Shown piece after piece: positions 51,962 to 64,000 of a DNA stretch of 64,000 nucleotides. The DNA is from Colletes latitarsis (lineage: Eukaryota > Arthropoda > Insecta > Hymenoptera > Colletidae). The translations under genes and the position numbers were made by a program. The notes under the pieces were generated by a model. It had not been told where the DNA came from, did not search any database, and saw only the letters and a list, made by a program, of their open reading frames with translations. Every line of letters starts with the position of its first letter. The stretch's first letter is position 1. Where the stretch lies: NCBI RefSeq assembly GCF_051014445.1, contig NW_027488368.1:22418001-22482000 (forward strand). The letters run 5' to 3'.

Positions 51962-52991
51962 GTAATGTGGTACCACACTGAAACAGTCAATTAAACCTTG
52001 TTTCCATCAATATTTTAGAGGACAACGCATGTTAGGTCTAGGTTGGGCTTGGGATTTGCCCTCATCAGGGTCATACCTTCACAGTTTTAACATACATATT
52101 GACCTGATCGAGGGTTTTTTCTGCTTTGGATCACGTAGTAAAGTGGTACCACACTGAAACAGTCAATTAAACCTGGTATCCATCAATATTTTAGAGGACA
52201 ACGCATGTTAGGTCTAGGTTAGGCCTGGGATTTGCCCTCATCAGTGTCATACTTTCGCAGTTTTAATATACATGTTGACCTAATCGAGGGTTTTTTCTGC
52301 TTTGGATCACGTAGTAAAGTGGTACCACACTAAAACAGTCAATTAAACCTGGTTTCGATCAATATTTTAGAGGACAACGCATGTTAGGTCGAGGTTAGGC
52401 CTGGGATTTGCCCTTATCAGACTCATACTTTCGCATTCTTCACATACTTGTTGAACGGATCCTGGGTTTTTTCTGGATTGGATCAGGTAAAAATGTGGTA
52501 CCACAATGAAACAGTCGATTAAACCTGGTTTCGATCAATATTTTAGAGAATAATTCATGTTAGGTCTAAGTTAGGTCTGGGATTTGCTCTCATCAGGCTC
52601 ATACTTTCGCATATTTGTCATTCTTGTTGGCCAGATCCTAGGCTTCCACTGGTTTGGATCACGTAGTAATGTGATGCCACACTGAAACAGTCAATTAGAC
52701 CTGGTCTTGATAAATATTTTAGAGGATAACGCATGTTAGGTCTGGGTTAGGACTAGGATTTGCCCTAATGAGGCTCATAATTTCGCATATTTCTCATACT
52801 TCATGGCTAGATCCTGGGCTTTTTCTGATTTGGATCACGCAGTAATGTGGTACCACACTGAAACAGTCCATTAAACCTGGTTTCGATCAATATTTTAGAG
52901 AATAATTCATGTTAGGTCTAAGTTAGGTCTGGGATTTGCTCTCATCAGGCTCATACTTTCGCATATTTGTCATTCTTGTTGGCCAGATCCT
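51962..52991 (+). repeat. 25-monomer-offset block, copy 2
   Basis: Second copy of 47559-48588, nearly identical. It ends inside the local dimer tandem, where cagatcctagg here corresponds to cagatcctggg in copy 1. Confidence 0.85.
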
Positions 52992-53343
52992 AGGCTTCCA
53001 CTGGTTTGGATCACGTAGTAATGTGATGCCACACTGAAACAGTCAATTAGACCTGGTCTTGATAAATATTTTAGAGGATAACGCATGTTAGGTCTGGGTT
53101 AGGACTAGGATTTGCCCTAATGAGGCTCATAATTTCGCATATTTCTCATACTTCATGGCTAGATCCTGGGCTTTTTCTGATTTGGATCACGCAGTAATGT
53201 GGTACCACACTGAAACAGTCCATTAAACCTGGTTTCGATCAATATTTTAGAGAATAATTCATGTTAGGTCTAAGTTAGGTCTGGGATTTGCTCTCATCAG
53301 GCTCATACTTTCGCATATTTGTCATTCTTGTTGGCCAGATCCT
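52519..53343 (+). repeat. Two-monomer tandem (352-bp period, ~2.3 copies)
   Basis: A dimer made of a ttcttgttggccagatcc monomer and a ccctaatgaggctcataattt monomer is repeated with a 352-bp period. The ccctaatgagg marker stands at 52764 and 53116. The same dimer appears once near 48130-48490 and again near 54480-54790. It is the shortest local higher-order unit in the window and its copies look identical by eye. Confidence 0.85.
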
Positions 53344-54777
53344 GGGCTTCCACTGGTTTGGATCACGTAGTAATGTGATGCCACACTAAAACAGTCAATT
53401 AAACCTGGTTTCGATCAATATTTTAGAGGACAACGCATGTTAGGTCGAGGTTAGGCCTGGGATTTGCCCTTATCAGACTCATACTTTCGCATTCTTCACA
53501 TACTTGTTGAACGGATCCTGGGTTTTTTCTGGATTGGATCAGGTAGTAATGTGGTACCACACTGAAACAGTCGATTAAACCTGGTTTCGATCAATATTTT
53601 GGAGGATAACGCAAGTTATGTCTGGGATAGGTCTGGGATTTGCCCTCATCAGGCTCATACTTTCGCGTTTGTCACATACTTGTTGAACAGATCCTGGGTT
53701 TTTTCTGGATTGGATCAGGTAGTAATGTGGTACCACAATGAAACAGTCGATTAAACCTGGTTTCGATCGATATTTTAGAGGATAACGCAAGTTATGTCTG
53801 GGATAGGTCTGGGGATTTGCCCTCATCAGGCTCATACTTTCGCGTTTTTCACATACTTGTTGAACAGATCCTGGGTTTTTTCTGGTTTGGATCCCGTAGT
53901 AATGTGGTACCACACTGAAACAGTCCATTAAACCTGGCTTCGATCAATATTTTAGAGGATAACGCATGTTAGGTCTAGGTTAGGCCTGGGATTTGCCCTC
54001 ATCAGGGTCATACCTTCACAGTTTTAACATACATTTTGACCTGATCGAGGGTTTTTTCTGCTTTGGATCACGTAGTAAAGTGGTACCACACTGAAACAGT
54101 CAATTAAACCTGGTATCCATCAATATTTTAGAGGACAACGCATGTTAGGTCTAGGTTAGGCCTGGGATTTGCCCTCATCAGTGTCATACTTTCGCAGTTT
54201 TAATATACATGTTGACCTAATCGAGGGTTTTTTCTGCTTTGGATCACGTAGTAAAGTGGTACCACACTAAAACAGTCAATTAAACCTGGTTTCGATCAAT
54301 ATTTTAGAGGACAACGCATGTTAGGTCGAGGTTAGGCCTGGGATTTGCCCTTATCAGACTCATACTTTCGCATTCTTCACATACTTGTTGAACGGATCCT
54401 GGGTTTTTTCTGGTTTGGACCACGTAATAATGTGGTACAACACTGAAACAGTCCATTAAACCTGGTTTCGATCAATATTTTAGAGAATAATTCATGTTAG
54501 GTCTAAGTTAGGTCTGGGATTTGCTCTCATCAGGCTCATACTTTCGCATATTTGTCATTCTTGTTGGCCAGATCCTAGGCTTCCACTGGTTTGGATCACG
54601 TAGTAATGTGATGCCACACTGAAACAGTCAATTAGACCTGGTCTTGATAAATATTTTAGAGGATAACGCATGTTAGGTCTGGGTTAGGACTAGGATTTGC
54701 CCTAATGAGGCTCATAATTTCGCATATTTCTCATACTTCATGGCTAGATCCTGGGCTTTTTCTGATTTGGATCACGC

Positions 54778-55654
54778 AGTAATGTGGTACCACACTGAAA
54801 CAGTCGATTAAACCTGGTTTTGATCAATATTTTATAGGATAGCGCTTGTTAGGTCTGGGATAGGTCTGGGATTTGCCCTCATCAGTGTCATACTTTCGCA
54901 GTTTTAACATACATGTTGACCTAATCGTGGGTTTTTTCTGCTTTGGATCACGTAGTAAAGTGGTACCACACTAAAACAGTCCATTAAACCTGGTTTCGAT
55001 CAATATTTTAGAGGATAACGCGTGTTAGGTCTTGGTTAGGCCTGGGATTTGCCCTCATCAGTGTCATACTTTCGCAGTTTTAACATACGTGTTGACCTGA
55101 TCGAGGGTTTTTTCTGCATTGGATCACGTAGAAAAGTGGTGCCACACTAAAACAGTCGATTAAACCTGGTTTCGATCAATATTTTTGTGGATAACGCATG
55201 TTACGTCTAGGTTAGGTCTGGGATTTGCTGTCATCAGGCTCATACATTCGCATATTTCTCGTTCTTGTTGGCTAGATCCTGGGCTTCCACTGGTTTGGAT
55301 CACGTAGTAATGTGATGCCACACTGAAACAGTCAATTAAACCTGCTCTTGATAAATATTTTAGAGGATAACGCATGTTAGGTCTGGGTTGGGTCTAGGAT
55401 TTGCCCTAATCAGGCTCATAACTTCGCATATTTTTCATACTTCATGGCTAGATCCTGGGCTTTGTCTGGATTGGATCACGTAGTAATGTGGTACCACACT
55501 GAAACAGTCCATTAATCCTGGTTTCGATCAATATTTTAGAGGATAACGCAAGTTATGTCTGAGATAGGTCTGGGATTTGCCCTCATCAGGCTCATACTTT
55601 CGCGTTTTTCACATACTTGTTGAACAGATCCTGGGTTTTTTCTGGTTTGGATCG
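54778..55654 (+). repeat. 32-monomer-offset block, partial copy 3
   Basis: About five monomers matching copy 2 from 49143 onward at an offset of 5635 bp, including the tataggatagcgcttg and gtgttaggtcttgg monomers and the ttctcgttcttgttggc monomer. It is cut off at 55655, where the sequence switches to copy B of the large block. Confidence 0.85.
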
Positions 55655-58600
55655 CGTAGTAATGTGGTACCGCACTGAAACAGTCAATTAAACCTGGTTT
55701 TGATCAATATTTTAGAGAACAATTCATGTTAGGTCTAGGTTAGGTCTGGGATTTGCTCTCATCAGGGTCATACTTCCGCAGTTTTAACATAGATGTTGAC
55801 CTGATCGAGGGTTTTTTCTGCTTTGGATCACGTAGTAAAGTGGTACCACACTGAAACAGTCCATTAAACCTGGTTTGGATTAATATTATACAGGATAACG
55901 CATGTTAGGTCTGGGATAGGTCTGGGATTTGCCCTCATCAGACTCATACTTTCGCACACTTCACATACTCGTTGAACAGATCCTGGGTTATTTTCTGGTT
56001 TGGATCACGTAGCAATGTGGTACCACACAGAAACAGTCGTTTAAACCAGGTTTCGATCAATATTTTTGAGGATAACGCATGTTAGGTCTAGGTTAGGCCT
56101 GAGATTTTCACTCATCAGACTCATACTTTCGCAATCTTCACATACTTGTTGAACAGATCCTGGGTTTTTCTGGTTTGGATCACGTAGTAATGTGGGACCA
56201 CACTGAAACAATCAATTAAACCTGGTATTGATAAATATTTTAGAGGATAACGCATGTTAGGTCTGGGTTAGGACTAGGATTTGCCCCCATCAGGCTCAAA
56301 CTTTCGCATATTTCTCATACTTCATGGCTGGATCCTGGGCTATTTCTGGATTGGATCACGTAGTAATGTGGTACCACACTGAAATTGTCAATTAAACCTG
56401 GTTTCCATCAATATCTTAGAGGACAACGCAAGTTAGGTCTGGGATAGGTCTAGGATTTGCCCTCATCAGGCTCATACTTTCGCATATTTCTCATACTTCA
56501 TGGCTGGGTCCTGGGCTATTTCTGGATTGGATCACGTAGTAATGTGGTACCACACTGAAACAGTCAATTAAACCTGGTTTTGATCAATATTTTAGAGAAC
56601 AATTCATGTTAGGTCTAGGTTAGGTCTGGGATTTGCTCTCATCAGGGTCATACTTCCGCAGTTTTAACATACATGTTGACCTGATCGAGGGTTTTTTCTG
56701 CTTTGGATCACGTAGTAAAGTGGTACCACACTGAAACAGTCCATTAAACCTGGTTTGTATCAATATTTTAGAGGATAACGCATGTTAGGTCTAGGTTAGC
56801 CCTGGGATTTTCACTCATCAGACCCATACTTTCGTATTCTTCACATACTTGTTGAACAGATCCTGGGTTTTTTATGGTTTGGTTCACGTAGTAATGTGGT
56901 ACCACACTGAAACATTCAATTAAACCTGGTCTTGATAAATATTTTAGAGGATAACGCATGTTAGGTCTGGGTTAGGACTAGGATTTGCCCCCATCAGGCT
57001 CAAACTTTCGCATATTTCTCATACTTCATGGCTGGATCCTGGGCTATTTCTGGATTGGATCACGTAGTAATGTGGTACCACACTGAAATTGTCAATTAAA
57101 CCTGGTTTTGATCAATATTTTAGAGAATAATTCATGTTTTGTCTAGGTTAGGTCTGCGATTTGCTCTCATCAGGCTCATTCTTTCGCATATTTCTCATAC
57201 TTGATGGCTAGATCCTGGGCTTTTTCTGGATTGCATCACGTAGTAATGAAGTACAACACTGAAACAGTCAATTAAATCCATCGATATTTTGGAGGACAAC
57301 GCATGTTAGGTCTAGGTTAGGCCTGGGATTTGCCCTCATCAGGGTCATACTTCCGCAGTTTTAACATACATGTTGACCTGATCGAGGGTTTTTTCTGGTT
57401 TGGATCACGTAGTAATGTGGGACCACACTGAAACAATCAATTAAACCTGGTCATGATAACTATTTTAGAGGATAACGCAAGTTAGGTCTGGGATAGGTCT
57501 GGGATTCGCCCTCATCAGGCTCATACTTTCGCATATTTCTCATACTTGATGGCTAGATCCTGGGCTATTTCTGGATTGCATCACGTAGTAACGAAGTACA
57601 ACACTGAAACAGTCAATTAAACCTGGTTTCCATCAATATCTTAGAGGACAACGCAAGTTAGGTCTGGGATAGGTCTGGGATTTGCCCTCATCAGGCTCAT
57701 ACTTTCGCGTTTTTCACACACTTGTTGAACAGATCCTGGGTTTTTTCTGGTTTGGATCACGTAGTAGTGTGGTACCACACTGAAACAGTCCATTAAACCT
57801 GGTTTGGATCAATATTTTAGAGGATAACGCATGTTAGGTCTGGGATAGGTCTGGGATTTGCCCTCATCAGGCTCATACTTTCGCGTTTTTCGCATACTTG
57901 TTGAACAGATCCTGGGTTTTTTCCGGTTTGGGTCACGTAGTAGTGTGGTACCACACTGAAACAGTCGATTAAACCTGGTTTCGATCAATATTTTTGAGGA
58001 TAACGCATGTTAGGTCTAGGTTAGGCCGGGGATTTTCACTCAGGAGACACATACTTTCGCATTCTTCACATACTTGTTGAACGGATCCTGGGGTTTTACT
58101 GGTTTGGATCACGTAGTAATGTGGTACCACACTGAAACATTCAATTAATCCTTGTCTTGATAAATATTTTAGAGGATAACGCAAGTTAGGTCTGGGATAG
58201 GTCTGGGATTCGCCCTCATCAGGCTCATACTTTCGCATATTTCTCATACTTGATGGCTAGATCCTGGGCTTTTTCTGGATTGCATCACGTAGTAACGAAG
58301 TACAACACTGAAACAGTCAATTAAACCTGGTTTCCATCAATATCTTAGAGGACAAAGCAAGTTAGGTCTGGGATAGGTCTGGGATTTGCCCTCATCAGGC
58401 TCATACTTTCACGTTTTTCGCATACTTGTTGAACAGATCCTGGGTTTTTTCCGGTTTGGGTCACGTAGTAGTGTGGTACCACACTGAAACAGTCGATTAA
58501 ACCTGGTTTCGATCAATATTTTTGAGGATATCGCATGTTAGGTCTAGGTTAGGCCGGGGATTTTCACTCAGGAGACACATACTTTCGCATTCTTCACATA

Positions 58601-61600
58601 CTTGTTGAACGGATCCTGGGTTTTTACTGGTTTGGATCACGTAGTAATGTGGTACCACACTGAAACATTCAATTAAACCTTGTCTTGATAAATATTTTAG
58701 AGGATAACGCATGTTAGGTCTGGGTTGGGTCTAGGATTTGCCCTCATCAGACTCATACTTTCGCATATTTCTCATACTTCATGGCTAGATCCTGGGCTAT
58801 TTCTGGATTGGATCTCGCAGTAATGTGGTACCACACTGAAGCAGTCAATTCAACCTGGTTTCGATCAATATTTTAGAGGACAATGCAAGTTAGGTCTGGG
58901 ATAGGTCTGGGATTTGCCCACATCAGGGTCATACTTTCGCATTTTTCACATACTTGTTGAACAGATCCTGGGTTTTTTCTGGTTTGGATCGCGCAGTAAT
59001 GTGGTACCACATTGAAACCGCCCACTAAACCTGGTTTCGATCAATATTTTAGAGGATAACGAAAGTTGTGTCTAGGTTAGGCCTGGGCCTTGCCCTCATC
59101 AGGCTCATACTTTCGCATATTTCTCATACTTGATGGCTAGATCCTGGGCTTTTTCTGGATTGGATCACGTAGTAATGTGGTACCACACTGAAACAGTCAA
59201 TTAAACCTGGTCTCGATCAATATTTTAGAGGTCAATGCAAGTTAGGTCTGGGATAGGTCTGGGATTTGCCCACATCAGGGTCATACTTTCGCATTTTTCA
59301 CATACTTGTGAACAGATCCTGGGTTTTTTCTGGTTTGGATCGGGCAGTAATGTGGTACCACACTGAAACAGCCCACTAAACCTGGTTTCGATCAATATTT
59401 TAGAGGATAACGAAAGTTATGTCTAGGTTACGACAGGGATTTGCTCTCATCCGACTCGTGCTTTCGCATTTTTCACATACTTGTTGAACAGATCCTGGGT
59501 TTTTTCTGGTATGGATCACGTAGTAATGTGGTACCACACTGAAACATTCAGTTAAACCTGGTCTTGATAAATATTTTTGAGGATAACGCATGTTAGGTCT
59601 GGGTTAGGTCTAGGATTTGCCCTCATCAGGCTCATACTTTCGCATATTTCTTATACTTCATGGATAGATCCTGGGCTATTTTCTGGTTTGGATCACATAG
59701 TGATGTGGTACCACACTGAAACAGTCGATTAAACCAGGTTTCGATCAATATTCTTGAGGATAACGCATGTTAGGTCTAGGTAAGGCCTGGGATTTTCACT
59801 CATCAGACTCATTTTTTCGCATTCTTCACATACCTGTTGAACGGATCCTGGGTTTTTTCTGGTTTGGATCACGTAGTAATGTGGGACCACACTGAAACAA
59901 TCAATTAAACCTGGTCTTGATAAATATTTTAGAGGATAACGCATGTTAGGTCTGGGTTAGGTCTAGGATTTGCTCTCGTCAGGCTCATACTTTCGCATGT
60001 TTCTCAAACTTGATGGCTAGATCCTGGGCGGTTTCTGGATTGCATCACGTAGTAATGAAGTACAACACTGAAACAGTCAATGAAACCTGGTTTCCATCAA
60101 TATTTTAGAGGCCAATGAATGTTAGGTCTGGGATAGGTCTAGGATTTGCCCACATCAGGGTCATACTTTCGTATTTTTCACATACTTGTTGAACAGATCC
60201 TGGGTTTTTTCTGGTTTGGATCGCGCAGTAATGTGGTACCACACTGAAACAGCCCACTAAACCTGGTTTCGATCAATATTTTAGAGGATAACGAAAGTTA
60301 TGTCTAGGTTAGGCCTGGGATTTGCCCTCATCAGACTCATGCTTTCGCATTTTTCACATACTTGTTGAACAGATCCTGGGTTTTTTCTGGTATGGATCAC
60401 GTAGTAATGTGGGACCACACTGAAACATTCAGTTAAACCTGGTCTTGATAAATATTTTAGAGGATAACGCATGTTAGGTCTGGGTTAGGTCTAGGATTTG
60501 CTCTCGTCAGGCTCATACTTTCGCATATTTCTCATACCTCATGGCTAGATCCTGGGCTATTTCTGGATTGGATCACGTAGTAATGTGGTACCACACTGGA
60601 ACAGTCAATTAAACCTGGTTTCGATCAATATTTTAGAGGATAACGTAAGTCAGGTCTGGTATAGGTCTGGGATTTGCCCTCATCAGGCTCATACTTTCGC
60701 GATTTTCACATACTTGTTGAACAGATCCTGGGTTTTTTTCTGGTTTGGATCACGTAGTAGTGTGGTACCACACTGAAACTGTCCATTAAACCTTGTTTCG
60801 ACCAATATTTTTGAGGATAACGCATGTTAGGTCTAGGTTAGGCCGAGGATTTTCACTCATCAGACTCATACTTTCGCATTCTTCACATACTTGTTGAACG
60901 GATCCTGGGTTTTTTCTGGTTTGGATCAGGTAGTAATGTGGGACCACACTGAAACAGTCGATTAAACCAGGTTTCGATCAATATTTTTGAGGATAACGCA
61001 TGTTAGGTCTAGGTTAGGCCTGGGATTTTCACTCATCAGACTCATTCTTTCGCATTCTTCACATACTTGTTGAACGGATCCTGGATTTTTTCTGGTTTGG
61101 ATCACGTAGTAATGTGGGACCACACTGAAACAATCAACTAAACCTGGTCTTGATAAATATTTTAGAGGATAACGCATGTTAGGTCTGGGTTAGGCCTGGG
61201 ATTTGCCCTCATCTGGGTCATACTTTCGCAGTTCTAACATACATGTTGACCTGATCGAGGGTTTTTTCTGCTTTGGATCACGTAGTAAAGTGGTACGACA
61301 CTGAAACAGTCCACTAAACCTGGTTTGGATCAATATTTTAGAGGATAATGCATGATAGGTCTAGGTTAGCCCTGAGATTTTCACTCATCAGACTCATACT
61401 TTCGCATTCTTCAGATACCTGTTGAACGGATCCTGGGTTCTTTCTGGTATGGTTCACGTAGTAATGTGGTACCACACTGAAACAATCAATTAAACCAGGT
61501 CTTGATAAATATTTTAGATGATAACGCATGTTAGGTCTGGGTTAGGTCTAGGATTTGCCCTCATCAGGCTCATACTTTCGCATATTTCTCATATTTCATG

Positions 61601-64000
61601 GCTAGATCCTGGGCTATTTCTGGATTGGATCAGGTAGTAATGTGGTACCACACTGAAACAGTCAATTAAACCTGGTTTCGATCAATATTTTAGAGGACAA
61701 TGCAAGTTAGGTCTGGGATAGGTCTGGGATTTGCCCACATCAGGGTCATACTTTCGCATTTTTCACATAGTTGTTGAACAGATCCTGGGTTTTTTCTGGT
61801 TTGGATCGCACAGTAATGTGGTACCACACTGAAACAGCCCACTGAACCTGGTTTCGATCAATATTTTAGAGGATAACGAAAGTTATGTCTAGGTTAGGCC
61901 TGGGATTTGCCCTCATCAGACTTATGCTTTCGCATTTTTCACATACTTGTCGAACAGATCCTGGGTTTTTTCTGGTATGGATCACGTAGTAATGTGGGAC
62001 CACACTGAAACATTCAGTTAAACCTGGTCTTGATAAATATTTTTGAGGGTAACGCATGTTAAGTGTGGGTTAGGTCTAGGATTTGCCCTCATCAGGCTCA
62101 TACTTTCGCATATTTCTTATACTTCATGGATAGATCCTGGGCTATTTTCTGGTTTGGATCACATAGTAATGTGGTGCCACAATGAAACAGTCGAATAAAC
62201 CAGGTTTCGATCAATATTTTTGCGGATAACGCATGTTAGGTCTAGGTTAGGCCTGGCATTTTCACTCATCAGACTCATTCTTTCGCATTCTTCACATACT
62301 TGTTGAACGGATCCTGGGTTTTTTCTGGTTTGGATCACGTAGTAATGTGTGACCACACTGAAACAATCAATTAAACCTGGTCTTGATAAATATTTTAGAG
62401 GATAACGCATGTTAGGTCTGGGTTAGGTCTTGGATTTGCTCTCGTCAGGCTCATACTTTCGCATATTTCTCAGACCTCATGGCTAGATCCTGGGCTTTTT
62501 CTGGATTGGATCACGTAGTAATGTGGTACCACACTGAAACAGTCAATTAAACCTAGTTTCGATCAATATTTTAGAGGATAACACAAGTTAGGTCTGGTAT
62601 AGGACTGGGATTTGCCCTCATCAGGCTCATACTTTCGCGATTTTCACATACTTGTTGAACAGATCCTGGGTTTTTTCTGGTTTGGATCACGTAGTAGTGT
62701 GGTACCACACTGAAACTGTCAATTAAACCTGGTTTCGATCAATATTTTTGAGGATAACGCATGTTAGGTCTAGGTTAGGCCGAGGATTTTCACTCATCAG
62801 ACTCATACTTTCGCATTCTTCACATACTTGTTGAACAGATCCTGGGTTTTTTCTGGTTTGGGTCACGTAGTAATGTGGTACCACACTGAAACAGTCGATT
62901 AAACCAGGTTTCGATCAATATTTTAGAGGATAACGCAAGTTAGGTCTGGGATAGGTCTGGGATTCGCCCTCATCAGGCTCATACTTTCGCGATTTTCACA
63001 TACTTGTTGAACTGATCCTGGGGTTTTTCTGGTTTGGATAACGTAGTAATGTTGTACCACACTGATGCAGTCCATTAAACCTGGTTTGGATCAATATTTT
63101 AGAGGATAACGCATGTTAGGTTTGTGTTAGGTCTAGGATTTGCCCTCGTCAGGCTCATACTTTCGCATATTTCTCATACTTCATGGCTAGATCCTGGGCT
63201 GTTTCAGGATTGTATCACGTAGTAATGTGGTGCCACGCTGAAACAGTCTATTAAACCTGGTTTCGATTAATATTTTTGAGGATAATGCATGTTAGGTCTA
63301 GGTTAGCCCTGAGATTTTCACTCATCAGACTCATACTTTCGCATTCTTCAGATACCTGTTGAACGGATCCTGGGTTTTTTCTGGTATGGTTCACGTAGTT
63401 ATGTGGTACCACACTGAAACATTCAGTTAACCCTGGTCTTGATAAATATTTTTGAGGATAACGCATGTTAGGTCTGGGTTAGGTCTAGGATTTGCCCTCG
63501 TCAGGCTCATACTTTCGCATATTTCTCATACTTCATGGCTAGATCCTGGGCTGTTTCAGGATTGTATCACGTAGTAATGTGGTGCCACGCTGAAACAGTC
63601 TATTAAACCTGGTTTCGATCAATATTTTAGAGGATAACGCATGTTAGGTCTGGGTTAGGTCTGGGATTTGCTCTCATCAGGCTCATACTTTCGCATTTTT
63701 CACATACTTGTTGAACAGATCCTGGGTTTTTTCTGGTTTGGATCGCGTAGTAATGTGGGACCACACTGAAACAATCAATTAAACCTGGTCTTGATAAATA
63801 TTTTAGATGATAACGCATGTTAGGTCTCGGTTAGGCCTGGGATTTGCCCTCATCAGGGTCATACTTTCGCGGTTCTAACATACATGTTGACCTGATCGAG
63901 GGTTTTTTCTGCTCTGGATCACGTAGTAAAGTGGTACCACACTGAAACAGTCCACTAAACCTGGTTTGGATGAATATTATAGAGGATAATGCATGTTAGC
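55655..64000 (+). repeat. Large duplicated satellite block, copy B (runs off window)
   Basis: Second copy of 10387-18556, near-identical and one monomer longer. The left junction lies between 55655 and 55668: position 55654 still matches the local 32-monomer block (ggatcgcg), while 55669 onward matches copy A (ggtaccgcactg). The exchange is therefore in register within the conserved gtagtaatgtgg box. If copying extends far enough, the reverse transcriptase fragment of copy A (20153) would have a counterpart near 65.6 kb, outside this window. Confidence 0.9.

Larger units (their letters stand above)
38880..55654 (+). repeat. Distinct satellite domain rich in 'aaagtgg...ctaaaac' monomers
   Basis: From roughly 38.9 kb (boundary gradual) the array is dominated by monomers with gacctaatcgagggttttt or gacctaatcgtgggttttt, cacgtagtaaagtggtacc and ccacactaaaacagtc. 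These are joined to monomers with ttcttgttggccagatcc and cttccactggtttgg that are absent from the left of the window. The domain ends sharply at 55654, where copy B of the large block begins. It reads as a separately amplified satellite subfamily domain inside the same array. Confidence 0.75.
20593..64000 (+). repeat. 176-bp satellite array, right segment
   Basis: About 247 further monomers in the same orientation, with no inserted unique sequence. Up to about 38.7 kb the mixture resembles the left part of the window. From about 38.7 to 55.65 kb monomers with aaagtggtaccacactaaaa and gacctaatcg dominate. From 55655 the sequence switches to a copy of the 10.4-18.6 kb block and runs off the window. 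One monomer near 30334 has lost about 50 bp. I see no gene, RNA or regulatory site that stands out from the repeat pattern. Confidence 0.97.

Noticed and set aside
1..64000. CRISPR array
   Set aside because: Repeats are 176 bp with no short repeat plus unique spacer pattern; the whole unit is repeated.

Overview
The window is almost entirely a tandem satellite DNA array. A monomer of about 176 bp is repeated roughly 350-360 times head to tail on the plus strand. The only interruptions are two short, GC-rich non-LTR retrotransposon pieces on the minus strand. I see no host protein gene, tRNA, rRNA, CRISPR array or prokaryotic signal. The array, an R1/Jockey-type reverse transcriptase fragment and a poly(A)-tailed insertion with a target-site duplication point to an animal, most likely an arthropod (insect) chromosome, probably pericentromeric or centromeric heterochromatin. 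The insect assignment is inference from the retrotransposon flavour. A hymenopteran is possible but not shown.

Layout. Positions 1-8356 are satellite. Positions 8357-8906 are a 550-bp element whose 3' poly(A) end lies at the left, flanked by a perfect 17-bp target-site duplication (8340-8356 and 8907-8923). Satellite resumes to 20152. Positions 20153-20592 are an internal reverse transcriptase fragment, open on the minus strand for its full length, sitting at a mismatched monomer junction without a target duplication. Satellite then runs to the window end.

The satellite is not random. Several monomer types recur in ordered strings, distinguished mainly by the segment between the 'tactttcgca' box and the 'ggatcacgtag' box, so the array is made of higher-order blocks. 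I traced repeated blocks by eye at offsets of 2, 3, 4, 8, 10, 11, 18, 19, 25, about 27 and 32 monomers. The largest is an almost identical block of at least 8.17 kb: 10387-18556 recurs at 55655-64000, 45,268 bp away, with one extra monomer in the second copy. It runs off the window end. From about 38.7 to 55.65 kb a different monomer mixture dominates, rich in monomers carrying 'aaagtggtaccacactaaaa', with its own 18-, 25- and 32-monomer blocks.

The many uniform 63- and 71-codon frames on the minus strand are by-products of the monomer and its length (176 is not a multiple of 3). They are not called as genes. All offsets and identities come from reading by eye; no alignment or database search was run.
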